A stretch of DNA of 5,730 nt from Acholeplasmatales bacterium (GTDB taxonomy: Bacteria; Bacillota_I; Bacilli_A; Acholeplasmatales; Anaeroplasmataceae), in the NCBI GenBank assembly GCA_017388605.1, contig JAFPIE010000177.1:1-5730 (forward strand). The letters are read 5' to 3'. Position numbers and translations under genes: made by a program. The notes below the pieces were generated by a model, which was not told the DNA's origin, searched no databases, and worked only from the letters and a program-made list of their open reading frames with translations. This document shows, one piece after another, positions 1 to 5,533 of the stretch (its first letter is position 1; each line of letters begins with the position of its first letter).

Positions 1-1
1 G

Positions 2-676
2 ACAAAGCTTGATGGTGATACAAGAGGTGGTGCTGCCTTATCGATTAAGGAAATGACGGGTATCCCTATTAAGATTATGTCTACAGGTGAAAAGCTTGAT
101 GCGATGGAAATCTTCTACCCAGATCGACTTGCGGATCGTATCCTAGGTATGGGTGATGTATTAACCCTAATTGATACCGTTCAGGAAAATATCAACGAAG
201 AAGAAATGCAGCAAATGGCTGAAGAGATGATGAAGAACAATTTCAACTATAATGATCTTTTAAAGCAATTTAAAATGATCAAGAGAATGGGTTCTATCTC
301 TAAGCTATTAGGCTTCTTACCGGGTATGGGACAAATGAAGCAGGCAATGTCTCAGGTAGATGATAAGGCCTTCGATAAGATTGAAGCAATTATCTATTCT
401 ATGACAGAAAAGGAAAGATTACATCCTGAATTAATCGATAAGGATTTCAAAAGAAGAGATCGTATTGCGAAGGGTTCTGGTAGATCCATTCAAGAGGTTA
501 ATCGTCTAAGAACTATGCTTGAGCAGATGAAAAAGACAATGAAGCAGATGAAGAATATGGATGAATCGGATGCGAAAAGAATGTCTCAACAAATGAAAAA
601 TGGAAATTATTCTGGCTTCTCCCAGCCAAAGCAAAAGAAGGGCAAGGGAAAAGGCAAGGGTGGCTTCCACTATTAA
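2..676 (+). CDS. ffh: Signal recognition particle protein Ffh, C-terminal part (5' end outside window)
   Basis: Ffh is the SRP54-type GTPase that, with the 4.5S/scRNA, binds signal sequences emerging from the ribosome and delivers the complex to FtsY at the membrane. The frame is open from base 2, upstream of the ATG at 53, and the first residues (TKLDGDTRGGAAL) are the G4 guanine-specificity motif of the NG domain, so the gene enters from outside and the ATG at 53 is internal. STGEKLD (bases 79-99) is the G5 closing loop. The rest is the methionine-rich M domain: a finger-loop region around LLGFLPGMGQMKQAM and the SRP-RNA-binding helix-turn-helix with RIAKGSG (461-481). The tail is rich in Lys and Gly and ends GGFHY. 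224 residues are visible, roughly half of a typical Ffh of about 450. A terminator follows at once. In many Bacillota rpsP follows ffh; here it does not. Confidence 0.97.
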   Translation, partial: TKLDGDTRGGAALSIKEMTGIPIKIMSTGEKLDAMEIFYPDRLADRILGMGDVLTLIDTVQENINEEEMQQMAEEMMKNNFNYNDLLKQFKMIKRMGSISKLLGFLPGMGQMKQAMSQVDDKAFDKIEAIIYSMTEKERLHPELIDKDFKRRDRIAKGSGRSIQEVNRLRTMLEQMKKTMKQMKNMDESDAKRMSQQMKNGNYSGFSQPKQKKGKGKGKGGFHY

Positions 677-681
677 AAAAT

Positions 682-705
682 AATCCATGAATTTCATGGA
701 TTTTT
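682..705 (+). terminator. Rho-independent terminator after ffh
   Basis: A perfect 9-bp stem (682-690 with 694-702) closes a 3-base loop, and the stem's 3' end runs into a T tract ending at 705. It begins 5 bases after the ffh stop codon and ends 6 bases before the ribosome binding site of the next gene. The stem has only three G-C pairs, so it may be leaky and allow some read-through into the U32 operon. Confidence 0.75.
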
Positions 706-711
706 CATTCG

Positions 712-718
712 AAGGAGG
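712..718 (+). promoter_or_regulatory. Ribosome binding site deciding the start at 723
   Basis: AAGGAGG lies 4 bases before the ATG at 723. This supports 723 over the in-frame ATG at 687, which sits inside the ffh terminator stem and has no such site. Confidence 0.85.
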
Positions 719-722
719 ATAT

Positions 723-1577
723 ATGAGGCTCGTTACAAGTATATATACTATGGAACAATTAAATAGCTTAGCACCATATCTTGATATGGCCTTATTAGAA
801 TATAAGGATACCTCCTTAAATTATAAGGATTTAGATTTAGCTTTAGCTATTGATTTTTGTAAAAAAAATCATATAGATATTGTATTATCTATGGATAAAA
901 TATATGAACCTACGAATATAGATATTGCCAAGGAATATTTAATAAAATATAAGGATTTGGTTCAATACTTTTATGTTACCGATTTAGGTGTTTGTAATTT
1001 GGCAATAAAGCTAAATATAGAGGATAAAATCATCTATGACCCAAAAACTATGATTACAAATTCCTTAGATTTTAATTCCTATGCAGCCTTTGGCTTTCAT
1101 GCTTTAGGCATTTCATCAGAGATTACACTTAAGGATGTACTTAAAATCAATGAAAAAGCACAAAAAAATGCCTTTTATCAGGTTTTTGGTGAAAGATTGA
1201 TGTTCTACTCAAAAAGAAAATTAATTTCTTTATATTCTATAAAAAACAATACAGAATACCCAAAGAGTGATGTCTATTTTAAGGAAGCAACAAGAAATGA
1301 TTATTTTCCTGGAGAAGAAAATATAAATGGAACGATAATGTATAGATCCTATTTGATTTCTTATTTAGAGGAATTAAATGAATTAAAGGATATTGCCTAT
1401 GGATTTATGGAAAGCTATAAGGTAAGTGATTCTATTATGGCCTCTGTTTTTAAAATTTATAAGGAAGCCTTAAATGGAAATCTAATGCTTAAGGAATTTA
1501 ATGCATTAAATTTAAATACGAATAAAGGCTTTGCCTATAAGGATTCTGTATACCAAAAGGAGGAGCTAAAGCTATGA
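723..1577 (+). CDS. trhP1: U32 family-like protein, cysteine-poor partner (TrhP1/YrrN-like)
   Basis: This 284-residue protein resembles a shortened U32-family barrel. Family-like segments are YVTDLGVCNLAIKL (84-97), YDPKTMITNSLD (105-116), HALGISSEITLKDV (126-139, matching VVLARELTLDEI in the next gene), ERLMFYSKRKLIS (157-169) and a final KGFAYKDSVY (268-277, matching the STGF segment of the next protein). It has only two cysteines (46 and 91), so the four-Cys iron-sulfur signature is absent. In B. subtilis two adjacent U32 proteins, YrrN and YrrO (TrhP1/TrhP2), take part in prephenate-dependent hydroxylation of tRNA uridine 34; by position and resemblance this is the YrrN counterpart. It overlaps the next gene by four bases (ATGA), implying translational coupling and perhaps a heterodimer. 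I see no promoter between it and the ffh terminator. The family call is good; the exact function is inferred. Confidence 0.72.
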   Translation: MRLVTSIYTMEQLNSLAPYLDMALLEYKDTSLNYKDLDLALAIDFCKKNHIDIVLSMDKIYEPTNIDIAKEYLIKYKDLVQYFYVTDLGVCNLAIKLNIEDKIIYDPKTMITNSLDFNSYAAFGFHALGISSEITLKDVLKINEKAQKNAFYQVFGERLMFYSKRKLISLYSIKNNTEYPKSDVYFKEATRNDYFPGEENINGTIMYRSYLISYLEELNELKDIAYGFMESYKVSDSIMASVFKIYKEALNGNLMLKEFNALNLNTNKGFAYKDSVYQKEELKL

Positions 1578-2761
1578 GTAAATATGAATTATTAGCTCCT
1601 GCAGGAGATTTAGAAAAGCTAAAGGTAGCCATCCTTTATGGAGCGAATGCTGTATTTATTGGTGGACTTAGATTCTCACTTAGAAGTAGAGCATCAAATT
1701 TCACTATAGAGGATATTAAGGAGGGCTGCATTTTTGCTCATAAGCATGGAGCAAAGATACATGTAACCTGTAATATCGTAATGCATGAGGCCGATACAGA
1801 TGAAATCTTAGAATATTTAAAGGCTTTAGAGGCTGCAGGAGTAGACTGTATTATTGCATCTAGCATATATATCTTAAAGCTCGTTATAGAAAATACTCAT
1901 ATGGAGGCCCATGTATCTACTCAAGAATCTGTTGCAAACCCTGAGGCAATTGATTTTTTTCAAAAACTTGGAGTCAATCGAGTTGTTTTAGCAAGAGAAT
2001 TAACCCTAGATGAAATTGAAGTTTGTAAGAAGAATTCTAAAGTCGATATTGAAGCCTTTATTCATGGTGGTATGTGTGTATCGTTTAGTGGTAGATGTAT
2101 GCTATCGAATAATATGACCAATAGAGATGCCAACAGAGGTGGCTGTGCACACTCCTGTAGATGGAATTATGATTTAGTGAAGGATGGAATAACCTATAAC
2201 CCTAAGGGAGATTATTTTGCGATGTCCTCTAAGGACTTATGTGCAATTAAGGCGATTCCAAGGCTTATGGATATTGGTGTAGATTCCTTCAAGATTGAAG
2301 GTAGAATGAAATCCTTACATTATATTGCAACGGTAGTAAATGCCTATAGAAGAATTATCGATGAATATGAACAAACGGGTAAGGTTTTAGATTATAATGT
2401 ATACATTAAGCAAATCGAAAAGGCAGAAAACAGATTGACCTCTACAGGCTTCTTATTTGGAGATACTACAATTCATGAGCAATTATATGATTTAAATTTA
2501 ACTGTACCTACTAAGGATTTTATTGGTATCGTTAGAGGATATGATGAAAATACACATATGGTATATATTGAGCAAAGAAATTATTTCTTACCGAATACTA
2601 CCATTGAGGTATTTTCCCCAAGAGGAACCTTTAATCTAGATATTAAGGAAATCTTTGATGAGGATGGAAATAGTGTTGATGCGGCAAGGCATCCACTACA
2701 AAAGCTTCATTTTAAGAGTGATATTCCATTATCTGAATTTGATTTATTGAGGTTAGCTTAA
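1574..2761 (+). CDS. trhP2: Peptidase U32 family protein, probable tRNA U34 hydroxylation protein (TrhP2/YrrO-like)
   Basis: The 395-residue protein is a full-length U32 member. It opens with ELLAPAGDLEKLKVAILYGANAVFIGG, the family N-terminus, and carries the U32 signature EAFIHGGMCVSFSGRCMLSN (160-179). Cys168, Cys175, Cys191 and Cys195 are spaced like the cysteines that hold a [4Fe-4S] cluster in U32 relatives such as UbiU/UbiV. MSSKDLCAI (217-225), KIEGRMKS (240-247) and STGF (290-293) are further conserved blocks, and a C-terminal beta-rich domain spans about 312-395. Although named for peptidases, many U32 proteins are RNA or ubiquinone hydroxylation factors; TrhP homologues make 5-hydroxyuridine at the tRNA wobble position, using prephenate. 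An AAGGAGGAG site (1557-1565) lies inside the end of the upstream gene. The ATG overlaps that gene's TGA, and its own TAA shares one base with the next start. The family assignment is very secure; the TrhP role rests on homology and the greA-proximal context. Confidence 0.9.
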   Translation: MSKYELLAPAGDLEKLKVAILYGANAVFIGGLRFSLRSRASNFTIEDIKEGCIFAHKHGAKIHVTCNIVMHEADTDEILEYLKALEAAGVDCIIASSIYILKLVIENTHMEAHVSTQESVANPEAIDFFQKLGVNRVVLARELTLDEIEVCKKNSKVDIEAFIHGGMCVSFSGRCMLSNNMTNRDANRGGCAHSCRWNYDLVKDGITYNPKGDYFAMSSKDLCAIKAIPRLMDIGVDSFKIEGRMKSLHYIATVVNAYRRIIDEYEQTGKVLDYNVYIKQIEKAENRLTSTGFLFGDTTIHEQLYDLNLTVPTKDFIGIVRGYDENTHMVYIEQRNYFLPNTTIEVFSPRGTFNLDIKEIFDEDGNSVDAARHPLQKLHFKSDIPLSEFDLLRLA

Positions 2762-3438
2762 TGGAATTTGAGTTAAAGGGAATCAAATTTAAGGTTGAAT
2801 TCATCCTTAATAAAAGAAAAAGAGGCTGGAGCATTAAATATAAGGCTCCTGACACATTCTTATTTCAAACGAATAAAATGATGACGGATGAGGAAATATA
2901 TCTTGAGATGTCTAAGCATTATAGATTCATTAAAAGATGTATGACGACAGTAGAAAAAAACTTCCATCAATCCATTCACCTATTTGGAATAGAATATGAG
3001 CTTCAAATTATAGAATCAGATTTAAGAAAAATGATTCTTATGGGAAATAAGGCTATTTTATATACAGATACAAATGATAAGGAAATCAATCAAAAAATAG
3101 TGGATAGCTTTTATAAAGAGAATTTATCCTATTTCGTGAATAATCATATTGAGCTTGCGAAAGCGAAAATGAATATTTTATTTCCTATTCAAATAGAATA
3201 TAAAAAGGTGAAAACCTATTATGGAGAATGCTTTCCAAAAAGAAGATTAATTATATTCCAAGAATCCTTAGCGAAATATAATGAGGAATTCATTTTATCT
3301 GTAATCTATCATGAATTATGTCATTTCTATTATCAAAATCATCAAAAAGCATTTTATGATAGGCTAGAAGAAGTATTTCCTGGATATAAGAGTATTCAAG
3401 CAAGACTAAGAAGAACAAAATATAATGATATGTATTAG
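2761..3438 (+). CDS. YgjP-like zinc metallopeptidase domain protein
   Basis: This 225-residue cytoplasmic protein contains HELCH (184-188) followed by NHQKAFYD (193-200). That gives the His184-Glu185-xx-His188 zinc site and a likely third ligand, His194, as in the YgjP/DUF45 (SprT- and WLM-related) metallopeptidases. The segment YYGECFPKRRLIIFQESL (153-170) corresponds to the family's usual W-G-S-C...LN block in diverged form, with Glu-Cys where Ser-Cys is common. No signal peptide or membrane segment is present. The start codon shares its A with the stop of the U32 gene (TAATG), and a weak GAGG (2749-2752) lies 8 bases upstream, so it is probably translated by coupling as the third gene of the operon. 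The substrate is unknown; family members are generally uncharacterised. It stands where udk lies in the B. subtilis yrrNO-udk-greA order. The domain call is firm; a link to tRNA modification is only contextual. Confidence 0.85.
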   Translation: MEFELKGIKFKVEFILNKRKRGWSIKYKAPDTFLFQTNKMMTDEEIYLEMSKHYRFIKRCMTTVEKNFHQSIHLFGIEYELQIIESDLRKMILMGNKAILYTDTNDKEINQKIVDSFYKENLSYFVNNHIELAKAKMNILFPIQIEYKKVKTYYGECFPKRRLIIFQESLAKYNEEFILSVIYHELCHFYYQNHQKAFYDRLEEVFPGYKSIQARLRRTKYNDMY

Positions 3439-3441
3439 TTC

Positions 3442-3469
3442 TTGATTTTTTGAAGTTTTTAGGTATAAT
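3442..3469 (+). promoter_or_regulatory. Sigma-A-type promoter for greA
   Basis: TTGATT (3442-3447) and a consensus TATAAT (3464-3469) are separated by 16 bases. Transcription would start near 3476, giving a leader of about 25 bases before greA. The -35 begins 4 bases after the metallopeptidase stop codon, so greA can be expressed independently of the upstream operon. No terminator separates the two, so read-through is also possible. Confidence 0.8.
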
Positions 3470-3487
3470 TTATATATGTATTTTTAT

Positions 3488-3492
3488 GGAGG
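3488..3492 (+). promoter_or_regulatory. Ribosome binding site deciding the greA start
   Basis: GGAGG lies 8 bases before the ATG at 3501. It rules out the longer frame from TTG at 3450, which would begin upstream of the -10 box. Confidence 0.9.
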
Positions 3493-3500
3493 ACTATAAA

Positions 3501-3944
3501 ATGGTAAACGCAAAACAAATTGATTTAACCGTATCAGGTAAGAAGGAGCTTGAAGAAGAGCTAGAGTGGAGAAAGGTTTCCGAAAGAGATAGAATCAAGG
3601 AAGCTATTAAGGTTGCTCGTGAGCAAGGTGACTTATCTGAAAACGCTGATTATACATCTGCAAGAGAAGAGCAATCTAAGAATGAGGCTCGTATTACAGA
3701 AATCGAAGACATGCTAAAGCATGCAAGAATTGTTGAAGTCACAACAATTAAGATTCGTTATGTTGCAAAGAATTTAGTTAAGGAATTCCAAATTTGTGGT
3801 TCTGAAACAGATCCATTTTCAGGTAAGATTTCTAATGAATCTCCACTTGCTAAGGCTGTATTAGGTCATAAGGCTAAGGACCATGTATTTATGACTACAG
3901 AAACTGGCAAGGACATTGAAATCGAAATTTTAGAGATTAAGTAA
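3501..3944 (+). CDS. greA: Transcription elongation factor GreA, shortened C-terminal domain
   Basis: GreA enters the secondary channel of stalled, backtracked RNA polymerase and stimulates cleavage of the extruded RNA 3' end. The N-terminal coiled coil (about residues 5-78) carries the tip motif AREQGDLSENADY (39-51), with the acidic pair Asp44 and Glu47 equivalent to Asp41/Glu44 of E. coli GreA. The C-terminal FKBP-like domain is recognisable from EFQICGSETDPFSGKISNESPLAKAVLGHK (95-124). The protein is 147 residues against about 158 for E. coli. By eye, about 12 residues are missing just after VEVT (78-81), where the first strand and the G-A/S turn of the C domain usually lie (KMPNNGRVIFGA in E. 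coli). The frame is intact and the tip residues are present, so catalytic stimulation should survive. It has its own promoter, RBS and terminator. The N-terminal Val2 and the ATG at 3501 agree with the RBS. Confidence 0.96.
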   Translation: MVNAKQIDLTVSGKKELEEELEWRKVSERDRIKEAIKVAREQGDLSENADYTSAREEQSKNEARITEIEDMLKHARIVEVTTIKIRYVAKNLVKEFQICGSETDPFSGKISNESPLAKAVLGHKAKDHVFMTTETGKDIEIEILEIK

Positions 3945-3955
3945 TTAAAATTGCT

Positions 3956-3984
3956 AAAAAATCCTTTACCTAAAGGATTTTTTT
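3956..3984 (+). terminator. Rho-independent terminator after greA
   Basis: A perfect 12-bp stem (3956-3967 with 3972-3983) closes the 4-base loop ACCT. It has an A-rich 5' arm and seven Ts (3978-3984), and lies 12 bases after the greA stop. The A-rich arm means it may also work for transcripts from the other strand, although I see no gene there. Confidence 0.93.
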
Positions 3985-3997
3985 AACGCCAAAAGGC

Positions 3998-4026
3998 TTG
4001 AATTTTTATAAATACATTGTTATAAT
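3998..4026 (+). promoter_or_regulatory. Strong sigma-A-type promoter for HU gene
   Basis: TTGAAT (3998-4003) and consensus TATAAT (4021-4026) are separated by the optimal 17 bases. The start point would be near 4033, leaving a leader of about 33 bases. This fits the high expression expected of HU. Confidence 0.87.
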
Positions 4027-4054
4027 GAATATACAAAGAGCTATTAAAAAATTT

Positions 4055-4060
4055 AGGAGG
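4055..4060 (+). promoter_or_regulatory. Ribosome binding site of HU gene
   Basis: AGGAGG lies 5 bases before the ATG at 4066, separated by an all-A spacer. It fixes the start. Confidence 0.9.
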
Positions 4061-4065
4061 AAAAA

Positions 4066-4341
4066 ATGAACAAATCGGAAATTGTTGCTACAATAGCAGA
4101 CGAATTAGATGTAACACGTAAGGATGCTGAAAAAGCAGTGGATACTGTTTTTAAGATGATTACTCAGGCATTAGAGGATGGCGATAAGGTAGTTATTTCT
4201 GGCTTTGGTACATTCGAAGTTAGAACTAGAGTCGCTAGAGAGGGTAGAAACCCTAGAACTGGTGAGATCGTATCTGTACCAGCTCAGAAGACACCTGCAT
4301 TCAAGGCTGGTAAGGTTTTAAAGGACGCTGTAAATAAATAG
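4066..4341 (+). CDS. hup: DNA-binding protein HU
   Basis: HU is a small dimeric nucleoid protein that bends and compacts DNA with little sequence specificity. The 91-residue length is typical. The N-terminal helical dimerisation region (MNKSEIVATIADELDVTRKDAEKAVDTV) is followed by the family signature GFGTFEVRTRVAREGRNPRTG (46-66). Pro63, in RNPRTG, is the residue at the tip of the beta arm that intercalates between base pairs. The C-terminal PAFKAGKVLKDAVN helix is also standard. The gene is monocistronic by its own promoter and terminator, and its stop codon (TAG, 4339-4341) lies inside the terminator stem. HU is favoured over IHF because of the host type and the near-canonical HU sequence. 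Confidence 0.97.
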   Translation: MNKSEIVATIADELDVTRKDAEKAVDTVFKMITQALEDGDKVVISGFGTFEVRTRVAREGRNPRTGEIVSVPAQKTPAFKAGKVLKDAVNK

Positions 4342-4363
4342 AGCATCATGCTCTATTTTTTTT
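4336..4363 (+). terminator. Rho-independent terminator overlapping the HU stop codon
   Basis: A 9-bp stem (4336-4344 with 4350-4358) closes a 5-base loop ATCAT (two more pairs are formally possible inside it), and eight Ts run from 4356 to 4363. The HU stop codon is in the 5' arm, so terminating ribosomes could interfere with folding. The ankyrin-repeat gene begins only 9 bases after the T run. Confidence 0.92.
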
Positions 4364-4372
4364 CGATTACAT

Positions 4373-5320
4373 ATGGATGCATTTTTAGCTATATACGACG
4401 ATAACATTCAAGCCTTAAGAGAATATTTAGAGCTTGGTGATGTCAATATAAAAAATGAAAGAGGAATGAGTCTTTTACATTCAGCTATTTTATTTTCTAA
4501 TTCCGAAATTTTTGATTTATTACTTGAAAGCTATATCAATGTGAATATGAAAGACAACTATGGGAATACTCCATCTCATTTATGTGTCATTCATAATAGG
4601 CTTGGCTTTTTAAAGATGCTGATTAGGCATAATGCAGATTTAAATATAAAAAATGATGAAGGTCAAACTCCATTATATAAAGCCTGTCTTTTGGGTAGAG
4701 AGAACATGATTTCTTTATTATTAGAAACTCAAAAATTTGATTTAAATATGATGGATAATAATGATGAATCTATGTTTTTTGCATTAACAAGAAGTAGAAA
4801 TTTCGATTTATTGAACAAGGTAATCCTAGATGATGAAATTGTAAATCGACCAAATTATAAGGGTGAAGCTCCAATTCATATTGCAGCTAGAAGTGGTGAT
4901 GTAAAAATCTTAGATTATTTAATACAGCATAAAGCTTTAGTCAATCTAAAGACCAATCAAAAGGAAACTCCTTTATTTTATGCTGTAAGAGGAAGAAGCT
5001 TAGATTGTATTGATCTATTACTTAAAAATGGTGCCATTTTAGATTGCAAAAATAAAAATGGAGAAACTATTTATGATTTAGTTGAGGTAGATTCTATTGT
5101 AGAATCTATCGATGAAAAAAGAATAAAATATCATCAGGATGAATATATTTCATCCTATCCACTTCATTATGCTATTCTTATTGAGGATTTTATTTTAGTT
5201 AAAAAATATGCAAATTTAAGGAATATTTATAGAGTGGATTCTTATGGTTTTACTCCTAAACAAATAAATGAGTTCATAAAGAACGAAAGAATAGAAAAAA
5301 TATTAAATGAAATTAAGTAA
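4373..5320 (+). CDS. Ankyrin-repeat protein
   Basis: The 315-residue protein is built almost wholly of ankyrin repeats, helix-loop-helix units of about 33 residues that bind other proteins. Approximate repeats: 2-28 (N-terminal cap, helix part only), 29-61, 62-94 (GNTPSHLCVIHN), 95-128 (GQTPLYKACLLGR), 129-161 (degenerate), 162-194 (GEAPIHIAARSGD, best match), 195-227 (KETPLFYAVRGRS), 228 onward degenerate, 258-289 (SSYPLHYAI), and a C-terminal cap from 290. I see no signal peptide, membrane segment or fused enzyme domain, so a cytoplasmic adaptor or inhibitor is the natural inference; the partner is unknown. The ATG at 4373 is chosen because repeat 1 begins immediately and the next Met (32) would remove it. 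Yet no Shine-Dalgarno sequence precedes it (bases 4356-4372 are a T run plus CGATTACAT), and no clear promoter follows the HU terminator. Expression may depend on read-through or a promoter inside the HU gene. Confidence 0.88.
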   Translation: MDAFLAIYDDNIQALREYLELGDVNIKNERGMSLLHSAILFSNSEIFDLLLESYINVNMKDNYGNTPSHLCVIHNRLGFLKMLIRHNADLNIKNDEGQTPLYKACLLGRENMISLLLETQKFDLNMMDNNDESMFFALTRSRNFDLLNKVILDDEIVNRPNYKGEAPIHIAARSGDVKILDYLIQHKALVNLKTNQKETPLFYAVRGRSLDCIDLLLKNGAILDCKNKNGETIYDLVEVDSIVESIDEKRIKYHQDEYISSYPLHYAILIEDFILVKKYANLRNIYRVDSYGFTPKQINEFIKNERIEKILNEIK

Positions 5321-5325
5321 TTTAC

Positions 5326-5370
5326 TTGATTTTTATCAATAGAGAGTATGTCACCTTGACTCTAAGGTGA
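5326..5370 (+). other. Dyad-rich stretch after the ankyrin gene (possible operator or structured RNA)
   Basis: Two inverted repeats lie here: TTGAT/ATCAA (5326-5330 with 5335-5339) and a perfect 7-bp TCACCTT/AAGGTGA pair (5351-5357 with 5364-5370) around GACTCT. The loop bases ACTCT (5359-5363) are complementary to AGAGT at 5343-5347, so an RNA could form an H-type pseudoknot or switch between two hairpins. As DNA, TTGACT (5356-5361) inside the dyad, with TGAAAT 17 bases downstream (5379-5384), could be a weak promoter covered by an operator. No known family is recognised. Confidence 0.4.
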
Positions 5371-5379
5371 ATGAATTTT

Positions 5380-5414
5380 GAAATTTTGGCAATAACTTGC
5401 CAAATTTTCTTTTT
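5380..5414 (+). terminator. Rho-independent terminator after the ankyrin gene
   Basis: GGCAA/TTGCC (5388-5392 with 5397-5401) closes the 4-base loop TAAC. The stem extends by three A-T pairs, then one T-T mismatch, then AAA/TTT and a G-C pair (5380 with 5409). Five Ts follow (5410-5414). It lies about 60 bases after the ankyrin stop, ending that transcript or any short RNA begun in the dyad region. Confidence 0.8.
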
Positions 5415-5428
5415 ATCATCCTTTAGTA

Positions 5429-5467
5429 TTTCAATTATTTGACATTCAGGTTATAATTAAATAAATA
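5429..5467 (+). promoter_or_regulatory. Probable promoter for the last gene
   Basis: A consensus -35 TTGACA (5439-5444) is followed 17 bases later by a weak -10 TAAATA (5462-5467). Alternatively, a consensus -10 TATAAT (5452-5457) sits 17 bases after a poor -35 TTTCAA (5429-5434). The two perfect hexamers are only 7 bases apart and cannot serve the same start. Either arrangement would give a leader of about 60-70 bases. Confidence 0.55.
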
Positions 5468-5513
5468 TAACGATAAATTATTCAACCATGCTTTTTCTGC
5501 ATATATGGAGAAT

Positions 5514-5520
5514 AAGGAGG
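5514..5520 (+). promoter_or_regulatory. Ribosome binding site of the last gene
   Basis: AAGGAGG lies 13 bases before the ATG at 5534, longer than the 5-9 usual elsewhere in this window. The TTG at 5522 is followed by an in-frame TAA, so the ATG pair at 5534/5537 is still the best start. Confidence 0.75.
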
Positions 5521-5533
5521 ATTGGTTTAAACT

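Noticed and set aside
506..697. Minus-strand open frame of 63 codons
   Set aside because: It is antisense to the ffh M domain and the terminator, has no ribosome binding site, and its Leu/His-rich product mirrors the Met/Lys-rich coding strand.
687..722. In-frame extension of the first U32-like gene to the ATG at 687
   Set aside because: That ATG lies in the ffh terminator stem without an RBS, while AAGGAGG directly precedes the ATG at 723.
3450..3500. In-frame extension of GreA to TTG at 3450
   Set aside because: The added segment covers the promoter and leader of greA; GGAGG sits before 3501 and GreA homologues begin near there.
5351..5390. MerR-type promoter (TTGACTCTAAGG resembles such operators)
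   Set aside because: MerR-type sites have a dyad centred in a 19-20 base spacer between -35 and -10. Here the dyad is centred on the -35-like element and no good -10 lies at that distance.
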